64,000 bases of DNA from Dysidea avara (GCF_963678975.1 NC_089274.1:47832075-47896074); one strand, 5' to 3'; counted from the first letter of the stretch, positions 1-11,830 are shown. Notes: a model not told the origin generated them from the sequence alone. Translations and numbers: made by a program.

Positions 1-383
1 ACTCCATCCTCCTCCACTAGTCATCCACATTACTGATGATCCATCACTCAACACATCACACACATAAGATGAGTTTCCACTACCATTAAAGCCTTCTTCA
101 CACTTCAGATCACATATTGACTGATATGTGCTACTGCATGACTCAGTCAACATGCTGTTCATTGGTAGTGATGATGAGGGACACTCCATGATGGTACAGG
201 ACACTGGTGATCCACTCCAACTACCATCAGACTGACATGTTCTCTGAGGACTACCAGTTAGTTCATAACCAGGGTTACATTTGAAATTACAAGTGTCTCC
301 CTCATAACCCACTCCTACTCCACCAGAACTACATGATGTTATCTCTCCATTAGATGGTGTTGTGAGGTCATCACATCGGATGT
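1..383 (-). CDS. CCP/sushi-domain exon of an extracellular protein (partial, runs off the window)
   Basis: Read on the minus strand, this exon begins just after a TTACAG acceptor (bases 384-385) and stays open to the window edge. It encodes one full CCP (sushi) module and the start of a second: CDDL near the start, then TCNFKCNPGYEL, RTCQSDGSWSG and SCT, which is the usual Cys/Gly/Trp spacing. A second module begins at MECPSSSL and continues with ICDLKCEEGF. CCP modules act in extracellular adhesion and complement-like recognition. The exon enters in phase 1 and the exon at 5197-5691 leaves in phase 1, so the two join as Leu-Asp-Ile-Arg-Cys. Phase 1-1 exons are typical of shuffled extracellular domains. 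The rest of the gene lies outside the window or was not recognised. Confidence 0.87.
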
Positions 384-458
384 CTGTAATTTAGTATTAA
401 TTTTGTTATGTAAATTTTAGACTCTATTTAGGCTGTTTTGGGTGGGTAATAAATCTCA

Positions 459-1110
459 TATGTGACCAGATTTTACAGAACCGATCCAAATCGCACATCA
501 GGCAAAATCAAACTAACACCACCAGTGGATAGCTACACTATCGTACTAAAAGTTTTGACCCTCAGCACTACTCAAACTACACGAGGCTGGTTTTTACACA
601 CGTCTCTTCTGGGTGGTGTGGAGTGCTCAAATGGTGGTTTCAGGCCTTGTGAAGGACCTGGCTTGGCAAGAGTCAGTGGTTTACTGGTGGACAGCCTTAT
701 AATGTTGGCCAGACGTGTTCTCTGTTGATTTTGCTACATATCAACCACTAAGGAGCCAGCACAGCCCTGTAATCTCGTGTCTGGACTCCAATCGTGGTCT
801 GCCTCCATTTTGAGGTCTGTCTTTTGCCCTCCCCGCCACCCCCCAGCCTCCACCCCTTTGTGAGCACTCGTGATACTACTTCGCTCGTCCAACTGCTCAG
901 ATTTTCTATCTTATTTGGCGGGAAACTGTACAAGCAGCTACAAGTACTGGAAGTGGCTTGAAAGGTAACAGATTGATGCATCTTTTGTGCAAATTTCATA
1001 CGCGTGCTTGCTATCCTTGGATAGTTATGCTGGCTTCAATTCTTTAAAACCGTTTATCTCGAAACTTCTAATGTGCGATTTGGATCGTTTTTCCAAAATC
1101 CAGTCACATA
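459..1110. mobile_element. 652-bp nonautonomous inverted-repeat element, copy 1
   Basis: It starts TATGTGACCAGATTTTACAG and ends with the imperfect complement (GATCGTTTTTCCAAAATCC then AGTCACATA), giving terminal inverted repeats of about 40 bp that share CGATCCAAATCGCACAT. Nearly identical to 1271-1922 and exactly the same length. The short open frames inside it are identical in both copies and have no recognisable product. No clear target duplication is visible; a TA is possible at copy 2. It lies in the 4.8 kb intron of the CCP gene. Confidence 0.8.
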
Positions 1111-1270
1111 TAATACTCATCTGGCTGTAAAGGAGCCAAACACACAAAAACATACTTTGGAATCACTCCATGACCAGTGCCAGCCACCACACACTGACCA
1201 GACTTCTTTCCACTGCCCCAGGATTCTTAGAAGGTCACGTGATCTCACGTGATGCTCCAGAAATAATTTA

Positions 1271-1922
1271 TATGTGACCAGATTTTACAGAACCGATCCA
1301 AATCGCACATCAGGCAAAATCAAACTAACACCACCAGTGGATAGCTACACTATCGTACTAAAAGTTTTGACCCTCAGCACTACTCAAACTACACGAGGCT
1401 GGTTTTTACACACGTCTCTTCTGGGTGGTGTGGAGTGCTCAAATGGTGGTTTCAGGCCTTGTGAAGGACCTGGCTTGGCAAGAGTCAGTGGTTTACTGGT
1501 GGACAGCCTTATAATGTTGGCCAGACGTGTTCTCTGTTGATTTTGCTACATATCAGCCACTAAGGAGCCAGCACAGCCCTGTAATCTCGTGTCTGGACTC
1601 CAATCGTGGTCTGCCTCCATTTTGAGGTCTGTCTTTTGCCCTCCCCGCCACCCCCCAGCCTCCACCCCTTTGTGAGCACTCGTGATACTACTTCGCTCGT
1701 CCAACTGCTCAGATTTTCTATCTTATTTGGCGGGAAACTGTACAAGCAGCTACAAGTACTGGAAGTGGCTTGAAAGGTAACAGATTGATGCATCTTTTGT
1801 GCAAATTTCATACGCGTGCTTGCTATCCTTGGATAGTTATGCTGGCTTCAATTCTTTAAAACCGTTTATCTCGAAACTTCTAATGTGCGATTTGGATCGT
1901 TTTTCCAAAATCCAGTCACATA
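1271..1922. mobile_element. 652-bp nonautonomous inverted-repeat element, copy 2
   Basis: Direct-orientation copy of 459-1110, also 652 bp, with the same inverted-repeat ends. I saw a single difference (CATATCAACC against CATATCAGCC). The bases just outside the two copies differ, so this looks like two insertions of one recent family rather than a tandem duplication. The 160 bp between them contain nothing I recognise. Confidence 0.8.
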
Positions 1923-2181
1923 TACTCCACCTTGTTTTCTAATATACTCCACGCCTTCAGGCACAATATAACATGTGCTCAAAATCTAGGTTTATCCAAT
2001 CGCTATGCATTGTTCATGTGCAGTGATTTAACGGGCACTATTATTTTGTCACGTGAGGACGCATAGTTGCCATGGCGCTAGTATTATCGCAAGAAAACCA
2101 GCCGCTTTTGCCGAGCCTACAGCAGAAACAGCCGTGGATGAGGTAAGTAATTTAAGTGTAATGTGAAATAGAGTCTAAAGC

Positions 2182-2320
2182 AGTTATACGGGCACAATGT
2201 GGAGTCTATGAAATTTATAAACCCTCAGGCCCTTAGTAGCGTCCTCGTTTCGCTCGTGCGCTACGGCCCGGGCCTTCGGGTTTATAAATTTCATAAACTC
2301 CACATTGTGCCCGTATAACT
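2182..2320. repeat. Covarying palindrome family, copy 1
   Basis: Two arms of about 43 nt (AGTTATACGGGCACAATGTG onward and its complement) are separated by a GC-rich core that starts AACCCTCAGGCCC and ends GGGCCTTCGGGTT. One mismatch between arms was seen. The core is shared with 9569-9715 and 16229-16363, while the arms differ between copies. It lies 40 bp after a GAG|GTAAGT donor-like site, within the CCP gene intron. Confidence 0.85.
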
Positions 2321-2600
2321 ATTATATATGTACAACATATGAATTTAAATAACACAGCCAATAACAGGGGCAATGAAATAAGTCTTTGACTAAGGGTCCA
2401 ACACTGATTAGCTAAGAGTAATCAGCTAAAACTAACAGTTATATGGTTCTTGCAATGTGACTGGATCTGCACATGTTTGTGCAGTTTTTGAATTCCATTT
2501 TATTACACTGCCTTTGTCTAGATATGTAGCTAAAGGAATAGTCAATCTAAGTTTCAGCCCTACCATTTTTAACACTTGAAGTGGACCACATACCTAGGTA

Positions 2601-2859
2601 TGAGATATCTCTGAAGATGACTCAGTCAAAAAGTGAAAGCTATGTACAACAAGGTGGTGAAGGCTGGCACAATCAGCATGATTCCAAATCAAGCCAATAG
2701 ACGGCAGAGTACACTGTGATCAGACCTTATTTAACTAGAGGCCACCGATAACCATGTAAGCACTGGTACATTAGTGATGTGGTAATGACACAGTGATGTG
2801 TACATCACTATGTGCATACTGTACACAATATACAAGGGATACAAATTATTGTAGTAACT
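2601..2859. repeat. Dispersed 260-bp repeat, copy a
   Basis: Diverged direct copy of 4550-4808. Shared blocks include ATCTCTGAAGATGACT, TCCAAATCAAGCCAATA, AACTAGAGGC and ATTATTGTAGTA. There is no inverted end, tail or coding potential. It may be an old SINE-like repeat or part of a larger element; the class is unknown. Confidence 0.6.
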
Positions 2860-3026
2860 GGTGTATGCAAGCCAGGTGAAGAAGCCAGGTGAAGGATGAT
2901 GCATGCAAAATGTACAATAAACAAGCGAACACCCCATACTGTGCTCTTTACAATGCAAACAAATAGACAGCCAAAACCTAGCAAGCCAATACAAACAAAC
3001 AAACACTTGCCATCCCCAGTGGTAAG

Positions 3027-4120
3027 TAGTGCTAGGCGGTATTGAAAAATAGCAAATGGTATACCTTCCATAAAAAGTATCACAGTATTACTAAATAGCA
3101 CGGTAGTAATGTAAAATCCATTGATATTAAAGTAACTGCCATTTACCTCAAAAAAAGCACCAAATACCCATGGTAGCTCAGCAAACCTCAGGTACAAATT
3201 ACCACAGACAAACTTTGTTTACATAGTTTGGTTAGTTGACTACATCAGCACCGGGTAGTTGGAAAAGGCAGACATGGTCAGACGTGGACACAGATGCGGA
3301 CACGGACATTTTCAAAAAGCACTTTTACATTTATATAACAGTTATTTTTCATACCTGACGTTGTTTTTACAGCAGTCTTCACTTCCAGACCCAGGCATCA
3401 ATTTTGTCATAGAGCTTATCCATATATAAGTGCATGTGCGAAGGATAGACTAGCACTCTAAAGACCATATAGTGTTGTATACGTACTCTAGAAATCTAAT
3501 TCAGAGTCACAGAGACTAATCTAGCATGTCACAACCTAATCTCGTAGGCCAGGTCCTTGAAACCCTCAACACTTGGTATAAGCGCCTGCGCCTTATACTA
3601 AAAGGCGTAAGATTGTGGATTTGGCCTGCTAAGCTAAGTTGCATGGGGCATATAAGCTAATCTCTACAACTATATAACTCTGTATTTGACTTTAGAGCAT
3701 GTGTACAACACTATATGGTCTTAGGTATGCTGTGGAGTGCTGGTCTAGTCCTTCGCACGTGCGCTTATAAATGGATAAGCACTATGACAAGATCGACGCC
3801 TAGGTCTGGAAGTGAAGACTGCTGTAAAAAACAGCGTTAGGTATGAAAAATAACTGTTATATAAATGTAAAAGTGCTTTTTGAAAATGTCTGTGTCCGTG
3901 TCTGCGTTCGCGTCCGACCGTATCCACCTTTTCCAACTACCCATCAGCACCTGCCTACAAACATTGTCACATGTCTGGTTACCTTCTAAATATGGGATGA
4001 AACAAGCCCACAGAGAGGCCATAATGCCCAGGCGGTATGGCGGTATCAAAACCGGTATCAAAACTGGTATGACTTAAATATCACAGATTACTAACAATAC
4101 TGGTATATCGCCCAGCTCTA
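3027..4120. mobile_element. hAT-type nonautonomous element with a nested foldback element
   Basis: Starts TAGTGCTAGGCGGTAT and ends ATATCGCCCAGCTCTA, imperfect inverted repeats of hAT type. A perfect 8-bp target duplication, GTGGTAAG, lies at 3019-3026 and 4121-4128. Removing the nested element at 3253-3942 and its 9-bp duplication leaves about 395 bp. No transposase is present. Confidence 0.88.
3253..3942. mobile_element. Mutator-like foldback element, copy 1
   Basis: Begins GGGTAGTTGGAAAAGGCAGA and ends CCTTTTCCAACTACCC. The inverted arms are roughly 230 bp or longer. A perfect 9-bp duplication ATCAGCACC flanks it (3244-3252 and 3943-3951), which is the length expected of Mutator-like elements. 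Internal open frames are shadows of the arms. A relative lies at 6477-7145. Confidence 0.88.
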
Positions 4121-4549
4121 GTGGTAAGTTGGGTCAGTCAGTGGTCTCGATTACCTGCTTTGTAGTGGGTATTATATGGAATAACATGTCTGTTCAGTCA
4201 TCGGCATGGATAGATGTAAGTATTATGTCTGTAGGTTTTGCATACATTAAACTTTTACGACATAATTTTGATTGTACTTTTTATTATCTTTAGTATTGTA
4301 CTTGGTTGTATAACTAGAATTAGGTCTCATAGAACAAAGTACATACCTCAACATGACAATCTAACAATGTGACACTAACAATAGGGCATGTACAAACAGT
4401 GCCATTGTCAGCACCAGTAATGTATATGCTGGTAGAAATTATATACATACACAGGCTAGGAGGTGTAACTGGTATCTGAAAATCATAACACTAAAACAAC
4501 ACTAGATTTGAGATACACTAAAAACAGGTGATTTCCTATACCGTGGGTG

Positions 4550-4808
4550 TGGGAACTCTCTGAAGACGACTAAGTCAAGAAGTGAGGCTATGAACAACAA
4601 AGTGGTGAATGCACGATCAACACAATAGTATGATCCCAAATCAAGCCAATATATGACACAACAATGACAGATGACACAATAGTGTCATCATAACTAGAGG
4701 CTACCAGTAGCTAACTACCAGTACATTAGTGGTGTGGCAATGGCACGGTGAGGTGTACACATTATGTGCATACACAACATACAGAAGATACACATTATTG
4801 TAGTAGTG
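4550..4808. repeat. Dispersed 260-bp repeat, copy b
   Basis: Partner of 2601-2859 in the same orientation, diverged by substitutions and small indels. It also ends near ATTATTGTAGTAG. No product is recognisable. Confidence 0.6.
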
Positions 4809-4927
4809 TTTGCAGCAATGCATTGTTGGCAACACTGAAGGTACAGTTACACCCCAATACACCTTTCATTTCTCAAATATTGGCTGCTCAGTTTTAACGC
4901 AAAACCTTTTTATTCACAAGATCAAAA

Positions 4928-5078
<151 letters not shown>

Positions 5079-5196
5079 ATTTTCCTAAAACAATTACAGG
5101 AACTGGACGTGTGCCTGTTTAAACATAAATAACATACATGGAAGGAAATGAGATGCATGCCTGGATATTAAAATGAAAGTAACTTCAGCTGCTTAC

Positions 5197-5691
5197 CAAG
5201 GTACACTCTAATACAAATGTTGTAGTCAACATCATCACGATTTCTAACTGTAACACTACTTTGATTACGATCAACTTGATAAGTTGTTATTCCGTTATTG
5301 TCAGTAGTAGTATGTAACAGCTGTAGATTAATGTTAGAATACAATCCCACAACTGATCCTGATGGTGCAGTGAACTGTTCTGTTACTGGGAGGGTGTAGT
5401 TCTGACATGAAACTGTATTACCAACACTAGGATTGAATGTGACTGTGTTTGATTGGATGAGTGAATAAGTAGTGTCACTACCACTACTTCCAGTTATTCT
5501 CCAAATACCAGGATAAAATGTTACTGATTGAGCACCTAGTACCTGATAACAGAACTCCCAGGTAGTTACAGTTCGTTTACACTGAACTGTATATCCTGCT
5601 AGTATGTAAGTCATATCTGCAGTAATAATCATCCCATTATGATCCAGTGACCCAACAGTATCAGGAGCTGTACACTCTTGACCAGTGACTG
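5197..5691 (-). CDS. Extracellular-domain exon of the CCP gene
   Basis: The exon follows a TGTACATTACAG acceptor and ends at CTTG|GTAAGC. It encodes about 165 residues, open throughout, entering and leaving in phase 1. Five cysteines are visible (QECTAP, VQCKR, EFCYQ, VSCQN, NICIR) among beta-rich sequence with several N-x-S/T sites. This suggests an extracellular beta-sandwich type domain; I cannot name the family. Its donor phase fits the CCP exon at 1-383, so both belong to one minus-strand gene whose 4.8 kb intron holds several transposons. Upstream exons should lie at higher coordinates, but I found none that I could recognise. An ATG at the 5' side of the open frame lies before the acceptor and is probably intronic. 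Confidence 0.8.
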
Positions 5692-6476
5692 CTGTAATGT
5701 ACAACATAGACATAGTGTTTGGTACACACAAATAATTAATCTGACTAACCTGATATCAAGAGATAGAAGGAAATAGCAGTGGCAACATTATATCTTGATA
5801 CGGCATCTAACATTAACATATAAACAAGTAACAGATCAGTGTGCTGATTGAAGCAATTTCAGCTCAGTATAACTCAATATTCTACTGCATGATTGAAACA
5901 TAGAAAATATTTGATATTGTTGTTTGAGTGACTGTTGTACAAAACTCAAGATGCACAGTGGTGTTTTGTGTGGCCAAGAAAGCCAGTGCATCACACTGTG
6001 CGTATATGGATAGGAAGAAAGATCATACGGCCTAGAAAGCTGCATGGTATGTCACATGTATATTAAGCGCATAGTATTTGTTAAGTACATATTCATTTCT
6101 TGTACTCAATCATGGTTAATAAGTGTATGTGTATGAACACCAAGCTATGATAGAAGTTTGTCAATGATGCAAGGTGTGAAATTTCATTTGGTATATGACC
6201 AATTATAATGTGCCTTTCACCATGCCTACCAAGTGAAACAGTCCTCTGCAGTGTATGGAATTCATGCTCTACATGAAGGATTTGCAAACTCCAAATAATG
6301 AGTTAATTGTGTTAATAAGTATCCAATCTATTCATGTTAACACATTCATTTGGAAACCCTATATCATTACCTATATGTTTAACCACAGTATATTAAGTTC
6401 ATACCAGAGCAACAATGGTGTTGTGTACCACTGCATACTTGACTTACTGTGATCACATAACTGCACAAGTATGTAT
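5692..6476. other. Non-coding stretch upstream of the CCP-gene exon
   Basis: I see only short chance open frames here and no splice-compatible exon. It is presumably intron or 5' flank of the CCP gene. Confidence 0.5.
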
Positions 6477-7145
6477 GGGTAGTTGGAAAAGGCAGATACG
6501 GTCGGACGTGGACACAGACATTTTCAAAAAGCACTTTTACATTTATATGACAGTTATTTTTCATACCTAGTGCTGTTTTTACAGTAGTCTTTGCTTCCAG
6601 ACCCAGGCGTCGATCTTGTCATAGCGCTTATCCATTTATAAGCGCATGTACGTGCAAAGGACTAGACCAGCACTCCACAGCATGCCAAAGATCATATAGT
6701 GTTGTACACATGCTCTAAAGTCAAATACAGAGTTATATAGTTGTAGAGATTAGCTTGTATGCCCCATGCAACTTAGCTTAGTAGGCCAAATCCACAATCT
6801 TATGCCTTTTAGTATAAGGCGCAGACGCTTATACCAAGTGTTGAGGGTTTCAAGGACCTGGCCTATGAGATTAGGTTGGGACATGCTAGATTAATCTCTA
6901 TGACTCTGAATTAGATTTCTAGAGCACGTATACAACACTATATGGTCTTTAGAGTGCTAGTCTATCTTCGCACATGCACTTATATATGGATAAGCGCTAT
7001 GACAAGATTGACGCCTGGGTCTGGAAACGAATGCTGCTGTAAAAACAATGTTAAGTATGAAAAATAACTGTTTTTGTAAATGTAAAAGTGTATTTTAAAA
7101 TTATCCATGTCCGCGTCCGACCGTATCCACCTTTTCCAACTACCC
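6477..7145. mobile_element. Mutator-like foldback element, copy 2
   Basis: Same ends as 3253-3942 (GGGTAGTTGGAAAAGGCAGA and CCTTTTCCAACTACCC), 669 bp. The flanks AGTATGTAT (6468-6476) and AGTATGCAT (7146-7154) match at 8 of 9 bases, so the target duplication has one mutation. Internally it is inverted relative to copy 1. Confidence 0.86.
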
Positions 7146-7432
7146 AGTATGCATGCCTATATGATAAATCTGAAGCCATACTATTGCTGACCACAGCATG
7201 CTGTACACCGACTATAGTTGGATTTGTCAGAGCTATATAGTACAAGGTACATTCAATAGTAAGGAAACAATACACTGGTGTTTGCTAACTCTGATAATAT
7301 TAACTGACTACTTAACAGCTACTGTTACATGACTGACTTTGATATACATGTTTAGTACTGTGTAATATCAAGCACCACCAGCACATCTTATTATCATGTT
7401 AGCTATCCATAAATGGATTTATAAAAAGTAAA
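7146..7432. other. Short unannotated spacer
   Basis: No gene, repeat or RNA signal recognised. Confidence 0.5.
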
Positions 7433-7771
7433 CAAACTAGTTTAAAAGTAATTTTAAAAATTAAAACATGGGAATAGAGATCGCTGAAAAAAGTAAAGAA
7501 ACAAGAATCAAACAAACCAGCATGTTAAACACACAGAGATCTCTATTTGGACTCAAATAAACATTTATACAGAAGCATTCTCAGTACTTATCTGCCCCTG
7601 ATTTATGGAGAAACTACTGTTTTTACCTTAGCTTCTACCATATCCATTGATTCTAAATAGAGATCTCTGTGTGTTTAACATGCTGGCTTGTTTGACTCTT
7701 GCTTCTTTACTTTTTTCAGCAATCTCTATTCCCATGTTTTAATTTTTAAAATTACTTTTACACTAGTTTTT
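7433..7771. mobile_element. Foldback MITE
   Basis: Arms of roughly 125 bp begin AACTAGTTTAAAAGTAATTT and contain ACATGGGAATAGAGAT and TGTTAAACACACAGAGAT. They are repeated in reverse complement at the right end, with a spacer of about 100 bp. The target duplication is not clear. No coding capacity. Confidence 0.8.
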
Positions 7772-7833
7772 AAGAAGTAGCATAGCATCAACTTGTATTA
7801 GTATAAATTGGCTTTTGTATTGGATCAGTAGTA

Positions 7834-8614
7834 GTGTTGTTTTAGTAAGGACTTTTAGTTTTAGTTATAGTTAGTTTCGTCAATAATTTTAGTTTTATTT
7901 AATTCCTTTTAGTTAATGATTTAGTTATGGTTATATTCTCTGTGTTGTTTTAGTTATAGTTATAGTCAGCGGCGGAGGAAGTAGTTGATATGAGGGGGGG
8001 CTGGGCTAACCCAGACTTATTTCTATAGTTTGATAAGGTGAGACCAAAAAAAAAAAAAAAAAAAGGTCACAACCAACTGACAAGAGCTTTCCACCTCACC
8101 AGCTACCATTTCTAGCTGATAAACTACATAAAAATCCTTACATAGCTCGCTACACACTGACTACTTTATTAGAGTGACTGCTCTATTAGAGTATCTCGAT
8201 CTTTATCACGGTTTTCAGCACCACTCCAAGAAAGATAATTTCGTTGTGATATCATTCTGAGGGGGGCTTTAGCCCCCTAGCCCCCCCTTTCCGCCACCTA
8301 TGGTTATAGTTAAAACTGTAAAAAGTTTTTAATTATAGTAATAGTTTTAGTAAAATTTATATTAAAAAAAAACTAGTTTTAGGTATACTTTCAGTTGTAC
8401 ATAAGAAAATCTTTTAGTTTAGTTATAGTTTTAGTTGTCTTTTCCAATTCTTTTTAGTTTTAGATTTAGTTTTGGTAAATTATTCTACTGTATTTTAGTT
8501 ATAAATTTAGTTTTAGTTATACTATAGTATTTGCTTTTAGTTATATTTTAGTTAACTAATATATATTTGTCTTACTAAAAGTACTTTTAGTTTTAGTTAT
8601 CATACAGTACAGTA
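7834..8614. repeat. TTTTAGTTATAG-type degenerate repeat, copy 1 (interrupted)
   Basis: Low-complexity repeat of units such as TTTTAGTTATAG. It opens with TTGTTTTAGTAAGGACTTTT, which recurs at 11425. It is interrupted by a hAT element at 7967-8302. Confidence 0.75.
7967..8302. mobile_element. hAT MITE with intact 8-bp duplication, family E copy 1
   Basis: Starts CAGCGGCGGAGGAAG and ends CTTTCCGCCACCTATG. The perfect 8-bp target duplication GTTATAGT lies at 7959-7966 and 8303-8310. It contains a poly-A run and a double copy of the CTCTAATAGAG motif (8161-8212). An inverted relative lies at 48250-48631. Confidence 0.92.
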
Positions 8615-9309
8615 GGCTAGTGTCTAATCACTGGACTGGACTACTGGACTGGACTACTGGACTGGAATACTGGAATGGACTACTGGAATGACATTTTTTT
8701 TTGGTTTTACACATTTTTAAGGGTGGGGTTACTGTACATTTGGGTGACTTGTGACAACATTTCAGCACTGAGTGGTGAATATATGATATTTTAATCCTAA
8801 ACAGTAGCTGTGATAAGCCAAATGGGTTCAATTAATGCATTCTATTCACTGCTTGACAGTATCTACTCTACTGTATAGCAGATACTGACATGTGTGTACA
8901 CCCAAAAATGTTTCTCTCACTGTTAGGCACATGTCAGTATTGTGATGCAACTTTCTATAACATATATTGTGAATTGGTGACTAGTCACTAGAGTCCATGA
9001 TATGTAACTGTGTGCAATGGGGGCACATTAAACTTACTTTTTAAACTTGTACATACTGTATGCTATCGTGCTATGACTATGCAATTTTCTACTCTTATTA
9101 ACAGCTAGCTAAATGGCATTGTAATACAAATGCAGTCATCTCATTCCAGTAATGAAATATAACCAGTTATGTGATGGGATCTAGTTTGTGTGTTCACACA
9201 CACACACACACACCATATATGTTATAGAAAGATATATCACAATAATCACATGTGCCTAACAGTGAGAGAAACATTTTTGGGCATCTACACATGTTAGTAT
9301 CTTCTATAC

Positions 9310-9720
9310 ATTAGACAAGTTGAAATACTCGAATTTCATTGGCTACTTACAGGTATCTAAATCCTGTAGATCCCTTGTTCATGTCTCAATAGATCCCTGT
9401 CTCTGGGGTGATGCAATTACACACCTGTAACAATGGCAATGCATGGGTGTTTAACTGGCACTGTTACAAGTTGACAGGGGCTTGTTTTGTTCAAGAACGC
9501 TTCGTGTTACAAGCAGCTGTGAAGGTACAAGCAGCAGAGAAGGTACAACAACGAGCTATGGTCTAAATTAGTTAGACATTGAAACACAGGGTTCTACGGA
9601 ATTTAGAAACCCTCAGGCCCTGTAGTAGCACCCTCACTTCGCTTGTGTGCCACAAGACAGGGAGGACCTTTCGGGTTTCTAAATTCCATAGAACCCTGTG
9701 TTTCGATGTCTAACTATTAA
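9310..9720. mobile_element. Insertion carrying the second covarying palindrome
   Basis: The extent is defined by comparison with the uninterrupted left arm of the surrounding foldback element: continuity breaks after CTTCTATACA and resumes at GTAGATACTGTC. Its 3' part is the palindrome at 9569-9715. The preceding stretch (TGTTACAAGCAGCTGT, AAGGTACAACAAC, GGTCTAAAT) is shared in reverse complement with the flank of the 16229-16363 palindrome, so the mobile unit is larger than the hairpin. Confidence 0.75.
9569..9715. repeat. Covarying palindrome family, copy 2
   Basis: The arms read TAGTTAGACATTGAAACACA onward and the complement, with two within-copy mismatches. The core is AACCCTCAGGCCCTGTAGTA through CTTTCGGGTT. 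The arms align without gaps to those of copies 1 and 3 but differ at many positions. Confidence 0.87.
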
Positions 9721-9959
9721 GTAGATACTGTCAAGTAGTGATTAGAATACATTGAACCCATTTGGCTTATCACAGCTACTTTTTAGGATTAAAATATCAT
9801 ATATTCACCACTCAGTGCTGAAATGTTCACAAGTCACCCAAATGTACAACTACCCCACCCTTAAAAATGTGTAAAACCAAAAAAATGTCAGTCCAGCAGT
9901 CCATTCCAGTATTCCAGTCCAGTAGTCCAGTCCAGTGATTAGACACTACCAGTACAGTA

Positions 9960-11424
9960 GTACTGTATAGTAGGGATCGTGCAGAACTGGGCTTTTCCAG
10001 CCAAAAGTATCACCTAAAACCAGCCTCAATTTCCCTTCATGACAACGTGGGGGTATTGGTTAGACACAACTCCCAAAAATGTCTTCAGACCAACCCTAAA
10101 CCCTTCCAAAAAGTTACTATGGAATTGTAAAAATTTTCTATTTTATTCTGACTAACTGATGCCTTCAGCCAAGCATAACTCAACAATGGATATAGCTGTG
10201 GGCTTGATTTCTTCACTGTTCGATGTTGCTTTGTCCCGAGATGTGCCTTTTCACCAACTGCAGTATGTACAATACACACATCATGGAATTTCCTTTGTCC
10301 CCAGTTCTTTTCACTGACAACACAAGGTGTTCATTTATTTGCAATAGCGCATTAGTTGCTTCCTGTTAATAATTTATTTAGTACATGCTGCTCGACTGCT
10401 GGTACATTTGTTTCTCATGTGTTTGAGTTCAATTGATTGTTCCCGACAGGTGTAGGATAAGAGCTCGTTTTTAGCAAAGTAGAACAGGTACATGCTGATT
10501 AGTTGGCACGGTCTAATCGCTTAAGTTTCTTAATGGGTATTTCATTCTATGAACAATGGCTAATTGTTTGTTTGTCGTGTATTTGAGTTCAACTGACTGC
10601 TCCAGATGATGGGTGGATAAGAACTCATTCTTAGCCTTCTCACAGGTTCCTAGTGGGACAGCACTCACAGAAAATTAGTGTCTTAGCAAAATAGAACAGG
10701 GACGTGCTGATTATAGTGTAAGCTCTTTGTACTAAGGTATTTCATTCTATGAACACTGATGTACTGGCCTGTAGCTATGCCCAGCTTGTTACAGTTGAGA
10801 TTGGTTGCTAAGGGCACTTCACACCTGTGACGCTGACCAACATATTTCATGCATGCAAGTTACCATCAAGAGCTATTAAGCCATTGTTTGATCAAGTTGC
10901 CAGAATTGCAATATCCTGCTCGTACATTCAATGTTCGCTCCTCAGAACTGTGGGATCTGTCAAATCTGTTAAAACTAATTAATTCTAAAATTGATGTATG
11001 TGTGTGTTTTGTTTCTTTTTGCCTTGCCAGGGCTCCAGCTTCTTTAAAGCTTCTTGGTACCCCTATGTCTAGGCCCCTTATTTATTTCCTGTACACTTGT
11101 CTTAAACCATATAAGATGTATAAATCAATCAATTAAATCAATTGTTGTAGAATATCAGTACACCAATCTATGTGCAAAATTACAGTTTATGTTCAACGAA
11201 AAAATTGATGGCGTCTTCTTTGATTGACTTCCCATAGCTACATCAATTCATCTTTATGAAACAAACTATAGTTACGTAGATTGATCACCAGTTCTATAAA
11301 AAGAACAGAAACGAGTATAAGAAAAAATTAGGAATTTTAAACTAGAGTAGGGATCAACTAGAAAAATTGCACCAATAAAAAGTACTGAAACAAGCTTGAG
11401 TTAGTATATTATGACAACAAATTT
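9960..11424. other. Non-coding stretch with a partial MITE end
   Basis: I recognise no gene. Near 11313-11345, AGTATAAGAAAAAATTAGGA matches the end of the inverted-repeat element at 60795-61044, so a fragment of that family is present. An open frame at 10849-11136 has no recognisable product. Confidence 0.5.
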
Positions 11425-11830
11425 AGTGTTGTTTTAGTAAGGACTTTTAGTTTTAGTTATAGCCATGGCCAGTTTCGTCAATAATTTTAGTTTTAGTTAT
11501 AGTAATCTTTCTTAATTCCTTTTAGTTATTGATTTAGTTATGGTTATATTCTATGTATGTGTTGTTTTAGTTTTAGTAAAAATGTGAAAATATTTTAGCT
11601 ATAGTTTTAGTAAAATTTATAAAAACCTTTTAGTTTTAGTTATAGTTTTAGTTGTATATAAGAAAATCTTTTGGTTTTAGTTATAGTCTTAGTTATCTTT
11701 CCCAATTCTTTTTAGTTTTAGATTAGTTTTGGTAAATTATTCTATTGTATTTTAGTTATATAGATTTAGTTTTAGTTATAATATGAATTTGCTTTTAGTT
11801 ATAGTTTTAGTTAACTAATATTTTTTATAC
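11425..11830. repeat. TTTTAGTTATAG-type degenerate repeat, copy 2
   Basis: Direct relative of 7834-8614, sharing TTGTTTTAGTAAGGACTTTT and CAGTTTCGTCAATAATTTTA but lacking the hAT insertion. It therefore serves as the empty-site reference for that insertion. Confidence 0.75.

Larger units (their letters stand above)
8615..9950. mobile_element. Mutator-like element with long inverted repeats
   Basis: Ends are GGCTAGTGTCTAATCACTGG and CCAGTGATTAGACACTACC, with a perfect 9-bp duplication AGTACAGTA at 8606-8614 and 9951-9959. The inverted arms continue for more than 300 bp. The right arm is split by a 410-bp insertion (9310-9720). Without it, bases 8868-8970 pair with 9205-9310. No transposase is present. 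Confidence 0.88.

Noticed and set aside
462-1811. Duplicated 88- and 83-residue open frames in the 652-bp elements
   Set aside because: Identical only because the elements are nearly identical; no domain, and they overlap the inverted-repeat ends.
10849-11136. 95-residue plus-strand open frame as a gene
   Set aside because: No recognisable motif, no splice or promoter context; at most a decayed retroelement trace.
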